Source: CAIWHR01 sp963734055 (GTDB lineage Bacteria; Pseudomonadota; Gammaproteobacteria; Burkholderiales; Casimicrobiaceae). From it: a DNA stretch of 64,000 nt. The stretch spans positions 124,001-188,000 of the forward strand of contig CAVTFQ010000008.1 in assembly GCA_963734055.1 (NCBI GenBank), given 5' to 3'. Position 1 is the stretch's first letter, and every line of letters begins with the position of its first letter. A model generated the notes under the pieces. That model saw nothing but the letters and a program-made list of their open reading frames with translations. It ran no database searches and was not told the origin of the DNA. Of this stretch, positions 1 through 9,665 are shown in pieces. A program made the translations under genes and the position numbers.

Positions 1-1809
1 TTACGCGAGCGGCGCGACCTTCACCACCTCGTCCGCCGTCGTGAGGCCCGCGGCGATCTTCATTGCGCCCGAGACGCGCAGCGGCTTCATGCCGTCCTTG
101 TACGCCTGCTCGCGCAGCTTGACGTCGTCCGTGTCGGAGATCACGAGCCGCCGGATGCCCGGCGTCATCAGCATGATCTCGTAAAGCCCGATCCGCCCGT
201 AGTACCCCGTCATCCGGCACTCGAGGCAACCGCCCGGCACCATTACCTGCGCCGGCTTTTCTGCGCGCCAGGGCGCGGTGATCGCCTTCCACGTTTCGTC
301 GTCGGGCGGCTCGCCGGGCTTCTTGCAGTGCGGACACAGCGTCCGCACGAGGCGCTGCGCCATCACGCCGAGCAGCGTGGAGCTCAGCAGGTACGGCGGG
401 ATCCCGAGGTCGAGCATCCGCGTGACGGCCGTCGGCGCGTCGTTCGTATGCAGGGTCGAGAGCACGAGATGGCCCGTCAGCGCCGCCTGCACGGCCATGT
501 CGGCGGTCTGCTGGTCGCGGATCTCGCCCACCATGATGATGTCGGGATCCTGCCGCATCAGCGTGCGCACGCCGTGCGCGAAGTCGACGCCGAGCGACGG
601 CTGGACCTGCATCTGGTTGAACGCGGGCTCGATCATCTCGATCGGGTCCTCGACCGTGCAGACGTTGACCTCCGGCGTGGCGAGCTGCTTCAGCGACGAA
701 TAGAGTGTCGTCGTCTTGCCGGATCCGGTGGGCCCGGTGACGAGGATGATGCCGTTCGGCTCCTTGATCATCCGCTCCCAACGCTCCTCGTCATCGGCGT
801 TGAAGCCGAGTTCGGTGAAGTCGCGGACGAGCACTTCCGGCGTGAAGATCCGCATGACGATCTTCTCGCCGAATGCGGTCGGCATCGTCGAGATCCTGAG
901 CTCGACCTCGTTGCCCTCCGGCGACACGGTCTTGATCCGCCCGTCCTGCGGCCGCCGCTTCTCGACGATCTCCATCCGGGCGAGGAGCTTGATCCGGGAC
1001 GTCATCGCGATCAGCACGGGGATCGGGATCGCGTAGACCTGGTGGAGGACGCCGTCGATCCGGAAGCGAACGAGGCCCACGTCGCGGCGCGGCTCGACGT
1101 GGATATCGGAGGCGCGCTGCTCGAACGCGTACTGCCACAGCCAGTCGACGATGTGGACGACGTGGCTGTCGTTCGCATCGAGGTTGCCCTTCTGGCCGAG
1201 CTCGACCAGCTGCTCGAAGCTCCGCGCGAGCGACAGCTGGCCCTTGGAGGTCTCCTGGGCCTTCTTCATCGACCGCGCGAGATTGTAGAACTCGCCCAGG
1301 AACCTGCGGATGTCGACCGGATTGGCGAAGACGAGCTTGACCTCGAGCTTCAGGATCTTCTCGAGCTCGTCGGCCCAGGCGCGGATGAACGGCTCCGCGG
1401 TCGCGACCGTGAGCGTGCTCCGCGTGATCTCGACGGGCAGGATCCGGTAGCGTTCGGCGTAGGCGTTGGACATCGTCGACGTCACCGCGGTGAGGTCGAT
1501 CTTCAGCGGATCGACGTGCAGGTACGGGACGCCGAGCTTGCCCGCGAGCCATTCGACCAGCCACTCGAGCGTCAGCGTCGCATGCGGTGGTGCGGCCGAT
1601 CTCCATCTCTGGTTGGCGATGAATTCGAGGGGGTGGTCGCCGCGCGAGCCGCGGTGGCGAGCCAGCTTGTCGGCGTCGCTCGCCGTGGCGAGCCCGTCCG
1701 CGACCATCAGCTTCAGGATATCTTCGAGACGCAGCCTCCGGTCGTGCGCGCCGAGCGCCGGCGCGGAGGCCGCGCGCGCCGAAGCCGTGGCGGGGGTCGG
1801 TGCGGGCAT
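1..1809 (-). CDS. GspE/PilB-family secretion/pilus assembly ATPase
   Basis: This is a hexameric cytoplasmic ATPase that would power a type II secretion system or type IV pilus. An N-terminal MshEN/T2SSE-type domain fills roughly the first 170 residues. The ATPase domain carries Walker A GPTGSGKTT near residue 356 and the Asp/His boxes of the family. A CPHC...CLEC tetracysteine zinc site lies near residues 491-529, as in GspE and PilB. I prefer the ATG at 1809 (MPAPTPA) over an upstream in-frame ATG at 1860, because the extra 17 residues look random; this gives 602 aa. No other secretion gene is adjacent, so GspE and PilB cannot be told apart. The family call is secure. Confidence 0.93.
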   Translation of the reverse strand: MPAPTPATASARAASAPALGAHDRRLRLEDILKLMVADGLATASDADKLARHRGSRGDHPLEFIANQRWRSAAPPHATLTLEWLVEWLAGKLGVPYLHVDPLKIDLTAVTSTMSNAYAERYRILPVEITRSTLTVATAEPFIRAWADELEKILKLEVKLVFANPVDIRRFLGEFYNLARSMKKAQETSKGQLSLARSFEQLVELGQKGNLDANDSHVVHIVDWLWQYAFEQRASDIHVEPRRDVGLVRFRIDGVLHQVYAIPIPVLIAMTSRIKLLARMEIVEKRRPQDGRIKTVSPEGNEVELRISTMPTAFGEKIVMRIFTPEVLVRDFTELGFNADDEERWERMIKEPNGIILVTGPTGSGKTTTLYSSLKQLATPEVNVCTVEDPIEMIEPAFNQMQVQPSLGVDFAHGVRTLMRQDPDIIMVGEIRDQQTADMAVQAALTGHLVLSTLHTNDAPTAVTRMLDLGIPPYLLSSTLLGVMAQRLVRTLCPHCKKPGEPPDDETWKAITAPWRAEKPAQVMVPGGCLECRMTGYYGRIGLYEIMLMTPGIRRLVISDTDDVKLREQAYKDGMKPLRVSGAMKIAAGLTTADEVVKVAPLA

Positions 1810-1939
1810 GGCGGCAACTTTAACCCGAAACGTCGATCGGCGCTCGCAGCGTACTCCCACCCGGCCGGCTCTTTACGTGCGCGTCGTAAGGCGGTAGCCT
1901 CGGCGCGCCTTCTCGCATCGCCCGTCGCCCTGACGTCCC

Positions 1940-2767
1940 GTGCCCGCCCGCATTCCGTTTGTCGCCCGTCGTCGAACCGTGCTGTCCGCGGTGCTCGCCC
2001 TGTCGTGCGTGCCGCTCGCCGCGCGCGGACAGCAACCACCTCCGCCCGCGGCAACTCCCGAGATGGTGAACCTTGCAGCCGAAATCCTCTATTCGCGGGA
2101 GCTCGAGCGAGCACGCGCAAAGCGAACGCTGGACAGGGACCGGAGCAAACTTCGCGCCGCGCGTCGCGCGGCGCGGCAGCTGATCGACGCTGCACCGCAG
2201 ATCGCCCCGGACGCCGCGCTCTGGTCGTGGGCCGTCGACGTGGAGACGCGAGAGGAGCCCATCGCCTATTGCCTGCCGGGCGGCAAGGTCATGGTGTCCA
2301 CGGGCCTGGTCGATCGCCTGCGCCTGACGCCCGAGGAGCTCGCCGTCGTCATCGCGCACGCGATCGCGCACGCGCTCGCGGGACACGACGCCACGGAAGC
2401 GATCGCTCGAGCCGGGACGATGCGCGATTCGCCCGACCCGAACCGCAGGATCCTGCAGCTCGTGGACATCCTCTCCAAGCTCGTGTTCGCGACGCCGCAC
2501 GACATGGCCACGGAGAGGGCTATCGACACGCTTTCGCTCGAGTACCTCGCGCGCGCGGGCCTCGATCCGGAGCCTGCGGCCGAGGCGTGGCGCAAGATCG
2601 CCCGGGCCGGCGGCGCGACGCCGCCGAGCTTTCTCGCGCTGCACCCCGTGTGGCCCGGTCGCGTCGAGGAGATCCAGGCGCAGATCCCCGCGATCCTGCC
2701 GCTCTACGAGCAGGCGAAAGCGGAACAGGCGTCGCGTCCGCGCCCGCCGGCGGTCAGGATGCGCTGA
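1940..2767 (+). CDS. Secreted M48-like protein, HExxH altered to HAIAH
   Basis: This 275-residue exported protein starts at GTG and has a basic, then hydrophobic N-terminal signal (residues 1-30). Its fold signature is that of M48 zinc metalloproteases (BepA/LoiP type). The zinc-binding helix reads HAIAH at residues 140-144, followed by ALAGH. Both histidines are present, but the catalytic glutamate expected at 141 is alanine. The downstream ExxxD ligand motif (E192-R-A-I-D196) and the LEYLARAGLDP segment are kept. I infer a protein that may still bind zinc but is probably not a peptidase. It diverges from the secretion ATPase and lies 2 bases upstream of the macro-domain gene. Confidence 0.8.
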   Translation: MPARIPFVARRRTVLSAVLALSCVPLAARGQQPPPPAATPEMVNLAAEILYSRELERARAKRTLDRDRSKLRAARRAARQLIDAAPQIAPDAALWSWAVDVETREEPIAYCLPGGKVMVSTGLVDRLRLTPEELAVVIAHAIAHALAGHDATEAIARAGTMRDSPDPNRRILQLVDILSKLVFATPHDMATERAIDTLSLEYLARAGLDPEPAAEAWRKIARAGGATPPSFLALHPVWPGRVEEIQAQIPAILPLYEQAKAEQASRPRPPAVRMR

Positions 2768-2769
2768 AG

Positions 2770-3345
2770 ATGCCGGCCGCGCTTGCGGCTCGCGCAGTCG
2801 ATATCACGACGCTCGCCGTCGACGCGATCGTCAACGCGGCGAACTCGTCGCTCCTGGGCGGCGGCGGCGTCGACGGCGCCATCCACCGCGCGGCGGGCCC
2901 CGAGCTGCGTGCCGAGTGCGCGACTCTCGGCGGCTGCGCGCCGGGCGACGCGAAGCTCACCGCGGGCCACCGGCTGCCGGCGCGCTACGTGATCCACGCC
3001 GTCGGGCCGATCTGGCGCGGTGGCGATCAGGGTGAACCGGCGCTGCTCGCATCCTGCTACCGGCGCGCCCTTGCGCTCGCGTCGGCGCACGGCTGCGCGA
3101 GCATCGCGTTTCCGGCGATCAGCTGCGGCGCCTTCGGCTATCCGCTCGACGCGGCAACCGCGATCGCGGTGCGCGAGGTGGCCGGGTTCGCCGAGCGCGA
3201 CGCGACGCTCGCTCGCGTCATCTTCGCCTGCTTCGGGCCGGACGTCCTCGCCGCCTACGAGCGGGAACTCGCCACCGCGGGCGCCGGAGGCGTCTCCGGC
3301 ACCTCGAACACCTCACGCAGGTACGCGACGTACGACGGGTCGTAG
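2770..3345 (+). CDS. Macro-domain ADP-ribose/O-acetyl-ADP-ribose hydrolase
   Basis: This 191-residue protein resembles YmdB-type macro domains, which bind ADP-ribose and often deacetylate O-acetyl-ADP-ribose or remove ADP-ribose from proteins. Visible hallmarks are the VDAIVNAANSSLLGGGGVDG loop near residues 16-35, the IHRAAG segment, the YVIHAVGPIW strand and the FPAISCGAFGYP loop that closes over the phosphates. ATG 2770 follows the previous stop by two bases, so the two genes are probably co-transcribed. The last ~23 residues extend past the usual fold and are encoded in DNA that overlaps the 3' end of pncB by 91 bp on the other strand. Confidence 0.9.
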   Translation: MPAALAARAVDITTLAVDAIVNAANSSLLGGGGVDGAIHRAAGPELRAECATLGGCAPGDAKLTAGHRLPARYVIHAVGPIWRGGDQGEPALLASCYRRALALASAHGCASIAFPAISCGAFGYPLDAATAIAVREVAGFAERDATLARVIFACFGPDVLAAYERELATAGAGGVSGTSNTSRRYATYDGS

Positions 3346-4478
3346 TCCATCGTCTTGGAGGGCTCGTCGCTGATCTTCGCGACCGGCTGCCCGTTGCAGC
3401 GCGTCATCTTGATCACGATCTGCAGCGGGTCGAACCCAACGTCGTTCGTGAGGTTGGTCCCGATGCCGAACGCGGTGTGCATCCGGCCGCGGAAGTACTC
3501 GAAGAGGCGGATGGCAAGGGGCACGTTCAGGCTGTCCGAGAACACCATCGTCTTCGTGTGCGGATCGATCCGCATCTTCTGGTAGTGCGCGATCAGCTTC
3601 TCGCCCCACTCGAAGGGGTCACCCGAGTCGTGGCGCACGCCGTCGAACAGCTTGCAGAAGAAGAGGTCGAAGTCGCGCAGGAACGCGTCCATCCCGCAGA
3701 CGTCGGACAGCGCGATCCCGAGGTCGCCGCGGTACTCGCGCGCCCACGTGTTGAACGCGAACACCTGCGAGTCCCTGAGCCGCGGCCCCACGGCCTGGCA
3801 GGCCTGCAGGTACTCGTGGGCCATCGTGCCGAGGGGCGTCAACCCGTGCTCGAATGCGAGGAGCACGTTGCTCGTCCCCACGAACTTGGCGCCGATGCCG
3901 GACTTGAGAGACGTCACCACCTCTTCCTGCCAGCTCCGCGAGAAGCGGCGCCGCGTCCCGTAGTCGGCGATGCGGAACTCCGGATCCGACACCGCGTTGA
4001 TCTGGCCGATCTTCCGCGCGAGCCGTCGCCTCCCCTCGTCGAGCGATGCGCCCGGCTGCGTGTTGCGGAAATAGACCTCGCTGACGATCGACAGGAGCGG
4101 CACCTCGAACAGGATCGTGTGCAGCCAGGGTCCCTTGATCGAGATGTCGATCTCGCGGTCGGAGCCGGCGAGAGGACCGATGGAGATGAAGCGCTCGTCG
4201 AGCTGGAAGAGACCGAGCAGGTCGACGAAGTCGCTCTTGAGGAAGCGCCACCCCCGGAGATAGTCGAGCTCGTTGCGGCGGAACCGCAGCCGGCAGAGCG
4301 CCCGGACCTCGTCCCGGATCTCGTCGACGAACGGCGTCAGGTCCGCCCACTCGCTCCGGCACTTGAACCGGTACGCGACTTGCGCTCCCGGAAAATGATG
4401 CAGGACGACCTGCATCATCGTGAACTTGTAGAGGTCGGTGTCGAGCAGCGACGGGATGATCATTTCGGATCGGGGCAT
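3255..4478 (-). CDS. pncB: Nicotinate phosphoribosyltransferase
   Basis: PncB condenses nicotinate with PRPP, coupled to ATP hydrolysis, to give nicotinate mononucleotide for NAD salvage. The 407-residue length and the N-terminal LLDTDLYKFTMMQ signature are typical, and YGTRRRFS and HDSGDPFEWGEK segments are present. A second in-frame ATG at 4463 (MIIPSLLDTD) matches the usual PncB start and could be the true one. The C-terminal end (PAPAVASSRS) overlaps the macro-domain gene convergently by 91 bp. The MFS gene lies 39 bp upstream on the same strand, so the two may share a transcript. Confidence 0.96.
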   Translation of the reverse strand: MPRSEMIIPSLLDTDLYKFTMMQVVLHHFPGAQVAYRFKCRSEWADLTPFVDEIRDEVRALCRLRFRRNELDYLRGWRFLKSDFVDLLGLFQLDERFISIGPLAGSDREIDISIKGPWLHTILFEVPLLSIVSEVYFRNTQPGASLDEGRRRLARKIGQINAVSDPEFRIADYGTRRRFSRSWQEEVVTSLKSGIGAKFVGTSNVLLAFEHGLTPLGTMAHEYLQACQAVGPRLRDSQVFAFNTWAREYRGDLGIALSDVCGMDAFLRDFDLFFCKLFDGVRHDSGDPFEWGEKLIAHYQKMRIDPHTKTMVFSDSLNVPLAIRLFEYFRGRMHTAFGIGTNLTNDVGFDPLQIVIKMTRCNGQPVAKISDEPSKTMDYDPSYVAYLREVFEVPETPPAPAVASSRS

Positions 4479-4517
4479 CCGCCGGAGCGGGCGCGGGCCT
4501 CGTTGGCAGTGCGGATG

Positions 4518-5786
4518 TTACCTGTTCGGCCCGCGCGACGCTTCCCGCGCACTGCCGGCGGTGTCGTCGACGATCCGGATCCGGTGCGCGAGCCAGATGG
4601 CCAGGAGCGTGCACGCCGCGGCGAGCCACCCGACCGACCCATACCCGGTGAGCCTGCCGTCCGGCGCGCGCCCGATGATGAACCCGGCGGTCAGCGCCGC
4701 GAGCCCCGATCCGAGCTGCTGAATCGACGCGTTGAAGCTCATGAAGGACCCGCGCAGCGACGGAGCGACACTGCCGGTGACGAGCGTCATCCCGGGACCG
4801 AACCGCCCCGTCACGAGCACGAAGAAGAGCACCGCGCAGGCGATCACGACCGGGAGCGGTACGACGGTCAGGTGCGTCGTGATCATGATCGGGACGATCG
4901 ACAGCACGCCGACGACGCCGAAGAGCCGCTTCTTGCCGTACCGGTCGGCGAGGCGCCCGATCAGCGGCGACGTGACGAGCGTCGCCAGCCCGCCGGCGAG
5001 GTACATGATCGGCAGGTCGGTCTCGGCGAGGCCCACATTCGCGACGTTGTACGGGGCGATGAACGGGATCACCGTGAAGCCCGCGAACATGAGCGTCAGC
5101 GTGAACGCGAAGGCGCGCCGGTGGTTGCCCACGCCGAAGATCGCGCGGAGCTGCGCCAACGGGCGCCGGCGCGTCGCGTGCGCGAGATGCGCGCCGAGCG
5201 GCGGGAGCAGCCGCGCTGCGGCGAGGCCGACACCGAGGCTCAGCACGGCCAGCGTGAGGAACGGCGTCCGCCAGGTGTAGTGCGCGGCGATCCACAGCGC
5301 CGCCGGGACGCCGGCGACGGCGGCGAGCGAGAACGACGCGGCGACGATCGCCGTCGCGGTCGCGCGGCGCGCGAACGGCACGAGATCCGCGACGATCGCG
5401 AGGACGAGCCCGCCGGTCACCCCGCCGAACGCACCCGCGACGACCCGCGCGGCCAGGAGCAGCGGGTAGGACGGCGCGAGCCCGCACAGCGCGGTCGCGA
5501 CGATGAATCCGCCGTAGAGGAAGAGGAGCGCCCGCTTGTGGTCGAAGCGATCGATCCAGAACGCGGCGACGAAGCCGCTCGCGGCGGCCGCGAAGGTGTA
5601 CGACGATACGAGCAGGCTGAACTCGTGCGGACCGATCGCGAAGAGCCGCATGAACTGCGGGCCGAGCGGCATCATCAGCATGAAGTCGACGATGTGGGTG
5701 AACTGCACGGCGGCGAGCGTGAGCAGGAGCGCGAGCTCGTGCCGCTCGAGCCGTGGCGGGGCGGAAGGCATCGGGGGAACGGTCAT
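4518..5786 (-). CDS. MFS transporter, 12 TM
   Basis: This 422-residue major facilitator superfamily membrane protein has about twelve hydrophobic helices. A loop DRYGKKR between TM6/7-type halves, and the equivalent DRFDHKR after TM2, match the MFS motif A. The N-terminal half resembles arabinose-efflux/YceL-type proton-driven exporters (HIVDFMLMMPLGPQFM). The substrate cannot be predicted. A second ATG five codons in (5771) is possible. It sits directly upstream of pncB on the same strand, which may reflect co-transcription only. Confidence 0.88.
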   Translation of the reverse strand: MTVPPMPSAPPRLERHELALLLTLAAVQFTHIVDFMLMMPLGPQFMRLFAIGPHEFSLLVSSYTFAAAASGFVAAFWIDRFDHKRALLFLYGGFIVATALCGLAPSYPLLLAARVVAGAFGGVTGGLVLAIVADLVPFARRATATAIVAASFSLAAVAGVPAALWIAAHYTWRTPFLTLAVLSLGVGLAAARLLPPLGAHLAHATRRRPLAQLRAIFGVGNHRRAFAFTLTLMFAGFTVIPFIAPYNVANVGLAETDLPIMYLAGGLATLVTSPLIGRLADRYGKKRLFGVVGVLSIVPIMITTHLTVVPLPVVIACAVLFFVLVTGRFGPGMTLVTGSVAPSLRGSFMSFNASIQQLGSGLAALTAGFIIGRAPDGRLTGYGSVGWLAAACTLLAIWLAHRIRIVDDTAGSAREASRGPNR

Positions 5787-5949
5787 CGCGGTCGGCGTCG
5801 GATCGGGGCCGGCGATGCTACCGGCAGGGCGGCCGGCGAGGTTGCCGGCCGGCGCGCGGTCGCCATGATACCGGTCGCGCGCTCTGCTCCGGGTGGCGCC
5901 TCGCGGCCGGGGCCGATATCATCGGGCCGCCTCCTCCTTCGCGTCCGCC

Positions 5950-6927
5950 ATGCTCGTCAACTGCGTCGCCTACCAGAACGGCCGGAAGCTCGGCGATATC
6001 CCGGTCGAGGACATCAGCGAGTACGTGTCCCGGCCCGACTGCTTCGTCTGGGTCGCGCTCAAGGACCCGACGCCGGTCGAGCTGGACCAGATGGCCGAGG
6101 AGTTCTCGCTGCACCCGCTCGCGGTCGAGGACGCGCGCAAGGGGCACCAGCGACCGAAGATCGAGGAGTACCAGGACTCGCTGTTCGCCGTGATGCACAC
6201 CGTCGAGGAGGCGCCCGAGGGCGCCGATGCTCCGCTGCGCGTGGGCGAGATCGCGATATTCGTCGGGACCAACTATCTGCTCTCCGTGCGCCTGCGCACC
6301 GAGAAGGGATTCGCCGACGTCCGCGCTCGCACCGAGCGCGAGCCCGAGCTCCTGCAGCACGGCTCCGGCTACGTGCTCTACCTGCTGCTCGACACGATCG
6401 TCGATCGCTACTTCCCGATCCTCGATTCGCTCGAGACCGAGCTCGAGTCGATCGAGGAGCAGATCTTCGTGCGCAACTCGGCGCGCTCGAACATCGAGTC
6501 GCTCTACGCGCTCAAGCGGCAATTGATGGTGCTGAACCACGCAGTGGATCCGATGATCGAGGCGATCGGCAAGCTCTACGGCGGCCGCGTCCCGCACATT
6601 TGCGCCGGTCTGCAGGACTATTTCCGCGACGTCTACGACCACCTGGTGCGGATCCACGCGACGATCAACGGCATCCGCGAAATGCTGACGACGGCGATCC
6701 AGGTCAACCTCGGCATGATCAACCTGAACGAGACCGAGGTCACGAAGAAGCTCGCCGGCTGGGCGGCGCTGATCGGCGTACCGACCTTGATCGCCGGCAT
6801 CTACGGGATGAACTTCAAGGTGCTGCCCGAACTCGATTGGCAGTTCGGCTATCTCTATTCGCTCGGGCTGATGGTCGTCGTCGACATCGCGCTGTTCGCC
6901 TGGTTCCGGCGAATCCACTGGCTGTAG
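5950..6927 (+). CDS. corA: CorA-type Mg2+/Co2+ transporter
   Basis: CorA forms a pentameric divalent-cation channel in the inner membrane. The 325-residue protein has the large soluble N-terminal domain, a long alpha-helical stalk, and two C-terminal membrane helices with the defining GMN motif (YGMNF) between them. I chose ATG 5950 (MLVNCVAY) rather than the in-frame ATG at 5893, because the intervening 19 residues look non-coding. The gene diverges from the MFS gene. Confidence 0.95.
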   Translation: MLVNCVAYQNGRKLGDIPVEDISEYVSRPDCFVWVALKDPTPVELDQMAEEFSLHPLAVEDARKGHQRPKIEEYQDSLFAVMHTVEEAPEGADAPLRVGEIAIFVGTNYLLSVRLRTEKGFADVRARTEREPELLQHGSGYVLYLLLDTIVDRYFPILDSLETELESIEEQIFVRNSARSNIESLYALKRQLMVLNHAVDPMIEAIGKLYGGRVPHICAGLQDYFRDVYDHLVRIHATINGIREMLTTAIQVNLGMINLNETEVTKKLAGWAALIGVPTLIAGIYGMNFKVLPELDWQFGYLYSLGLMVVVDIALFAWFRRIHWL

Positions 6928-7056
6928 GCCGGCTGCCACGCCTGCGGCAACAATCATTGCTGGGCGGCGTGGGCGCCATGCGCCTGCATGTCCGTTCGCC
7001 CCGGAACGGTGCAGCGACATTTCGGACGACGCGTGCGGGGATTTTGATTCAGGTCA

Positions 7057-7084
7057 TTGCATTGCACGCCAGGTCGTGCATAAT
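7057..7084 (+). promoter_or_regulatory. Candidate sigma-70 promoter of the sulfatase locus
   Basis: TTGCAT (7057-7062) and CATAAT (7079-7084) are separated by 16 bp, about 40 bp upstream of the sulfatase ATG. The -10 box is five of six to consensus, the -35 only three of six. This is a pattern match only. Confidence 0.4.
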
Positions 7085-7124
7085 CGCGCGCTTTTGCGTG
7101 GCCTCCCCACTTGTCGATCAAGGT

Positions 7125-9649
7125 ATGAAACACATGACAACGCATCGCGTCGTATCCGTCCTGGCTCTGGCAGTGCTTGCGTCCGTGCCGCCACTCGCCG
7201 CCGGTCAGCAGATCTACGGCACCCCGGGCTCGCCAAGCGCTACCGCGACGGTCAGCCCCAAGCAGCTGCCCCCGCCGGATCCGAAGTTCGGCGGCACGAT
7301 CAAGGACGATGCCCTGCAATCCAAACCGTGGTGGCCGCCGCGCATCGTGCCGCCGAAGGGCGCGCCGAACGTGCTCCTGATCATCACCGACGACGCCGGC
7401 TTCGGCGTGCCGAGCACGTTCGGCGGCGTGATCCCGACACCGGCGATGGACCGCATCGCAAAGGAAGGCCTGCGCTACAACCGCATGTTCTCGACGGCGC
7501 TGTGCTCGCCGACGCGCGCCGCGCTGATCACGGGACGCAACCACCACTCGGTGGGCTTCGGCGTGATCTCGGAGCAGTCGACCGGCTTCCCCGGCTACAA
7601 CAGCATCATCCCCAAGGACAAGGCGACCATCGGCCGCATCCTGCTCGACAACGGCTACGCGACCGTCGTGGTTCGGCAAGGACCACAACACGCCCGCGTT
7701 CGCGGCGAGCCAGGTGGGTCCGTTCGACCAGTGGCCCACGGGCATGGGCTTCGAGTACTTCTACGGCTTCGTCGGCGGCGACGCCAATCAGTGGGAGCCG
7801 AACCTCTTCCGCAACACGACGCAGATCTATCCGTTCCAGGGCAAGGCGCTCGGACGTGGAATCTCGTCACCGGAATGGCGGACGACGCGATCGACTACAT
7901 GACGCGAATCCACCAGACCGACCCGTCGAAGCCGATCTTCATCAAGTACGCGCCGGGCGCCACGCACGCGCCGCACCACCCGACCAAGGAGTGGGTGGAC
8001 AGGATCCAGCGCGATGCACCTCTTCGACGACGGCTACGAGAAGCTGCGCGAGCGGATCTTCGAGAACCAGAAACGTCTTGGCGTGATCCCGAAGGACACG
8101 AAGCTCGCCCCCTGGCCGAAGGAGATGCTGAAGCCGTGGGACGAGCTCACTGCCGACGAGAAGAAGCTCTTCATCCGCCAGGTCGAGGTGTTCGCGGCCT
8201 ACGCCGCGTACAGCGACTACGAAATCGGGCGCGTGATCCAGGCGTTCGAGGACCTCGGCAGGCTCGACAACACGCTCGTCATCTACATCAACGGCGACAA
8301 CGGGACGAGCGCCGAGGGCGGCCCGGCCGGCACGCCGAACGAGGTCGCGTTCTTCAACGGCCTGAGCGAGCTGCCCGTCGACGTGCAGATGAAGTTCTAC
8401 GACGTCTGGGGCACCGAGCAGACCTACAACCACATGTCGGCCGGCTGGTCGTGGGCATTCGACACGCCGTTCGACTGGTTCAAGCAGAATGCGTCGCGGC
8501 TTGGGGGGATCAACCAGAACATGGTCATCTCATGGCCAGCACGCATCAAGGACAAGGGCGCGTTGCGCGAGCAGTTCGTCCACGTGATCGACGTCGTGCC
8601 GACGATCCTCGAAGCCGCGGGTATCCGCGCGCCCGAGTACGTCGACGGCATCAAGCAGTCGCCGATCGAGGGCACGAGCTTCCTCTACACGTTCGACGCG
8701 AAGAACGCCAAGGCGCGTACGCACCACACGACGCAGTACTTCGAGATGATGGGCCAGTACGCGCTGTACGACGACGGCTGGATGCTCAGCACCAAGGTCA
8801 ACCGTGCGCCCTGGCAGGCGTTCGGTCCGGCGAATCCGGACCCGCTCAACAACCAGACGTTCCAGCTCTACAACCTGAACAAGGACTTCAGCCAGACCGA
8901 CGACATCGCGGCCGGGAATCCGCAGAAGGTCAAGGAGATGAGGGCGAAGTTCGTCGCCGAGGCGAAGAAGTACCAGGTCTTCCCGATGGATGCCTCGGTG
9001 GCGGCGCGGATCGTGGCGCCGCGTCCGAACATCACGGCGGGACGCACCGAATTCGTCTACACGCGGCCGATGACCGGGCTGCCGCAAGGCGACTCGCCGA
9101 ACATCCTGAATGCGTCGTACACGTTCACCGCCGACATCGAGGTGCCGCAGGCCGGGTGCCGACGGCATCATCGTGACTTCCGGCGGGCGCTTCGGCGGCT
9201 ACGGCTTCTATCTGTTGAAGGGCAAGCCGGTGTGGCTGTGGAACATGGTCGATCTCGAACGTCTCAAGTGGGAAGGCACTGACCCGTTGCCGCCGGGCCG
9301 CCATACGGTCGAGTTCGACTTCAAGTACGACGGGCTGGGTGCGGGAACTCTTGCGTTCAACGACTTCAGCGGCGTCGGTCGTCCCGGAGTCGGCACCCTC
9401 AAGGTCGACGGCAAGGAGGTTGCCACGAGGAAGATGGAGCGCACGCTGCCGATGATCCTGCAGTGGGACGAGAGCTTCGACATCGGCTCGGACACGCTGA
9501 CCGGCGTGAATGACGCCGACTACAAGCCGCCATTCCCGCTGACCGCCAAGCTCAACAAGCTGACGATCAGGATCGACCGGCCGCAACTGTCTCCGGAAGA
9601 GCAGAAGAAGCTCGAAGCCGCGATGATGGAGAAGGCGAAGGCGGACTGA
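7125..9649 (+). pseudogene. Arylsulfatase-like gene with four frameshifts
   Basis: The locus encodes a periplasmic alkaline-phosphatase-superfamily sulfatase of about 840 residues, split over three frames. The start (MKHMTTH) is followed by a signal peptide. The catalytic motif CSPTRAALITGR, whose Cys would become formylglycine, and the metal site LLIITDDAGF are intact. Reading frame changes occur at about 7665 (extra base before TCG TGG TTC), 7852 (one base missing), 8010 (extra base before GCG ATG CAC) and 9157 (extra base before GCC GAC GGC). Between them the protein sequence is well preserved, with no internal stops until each shift. This means either very recent inactivation or indel errors in the sequence. 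The C-terminus (SPEEQKKLEAAMMEK) ends at 9649. Confidence 0.85.
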
Positions 9650-9665
9650 CGCCGACGCCCAGCGA

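Noticed and set aside
2510..2530. Loss of the third zinc ligand in the M48-like protein
   Set aside because: The segment reads ERAID rather than EREAD, but the ExxxD spacing (E192, D196) is kept, so only the HExxH glutamate is clearly missing.
328..2769. Long open frame (plus strand) continuing upstream of the macro-domain gene
   Set aside because: It is antisense to the secretion ATPase and frame-shifted against the M48-like gene; its composition is the Arg/Ala/Pro-rich type expected from high-GC shadows. Only the part from 2770 is a gene.
3477..7124. Very long open frame (plus strand) across pncB, MFS and corA
   Set aside because: It runs antisense or out of frame to three well-supported genes and has no domain-like sequence until the sulfatase start at 7125.
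7665..9157. Programmed ribosomal frameshifting in the sulfatase gene
   Set aside because: Four events in mixed directions without slippery heptamers or a stop-codon context; mutation or sequence error is simpler.
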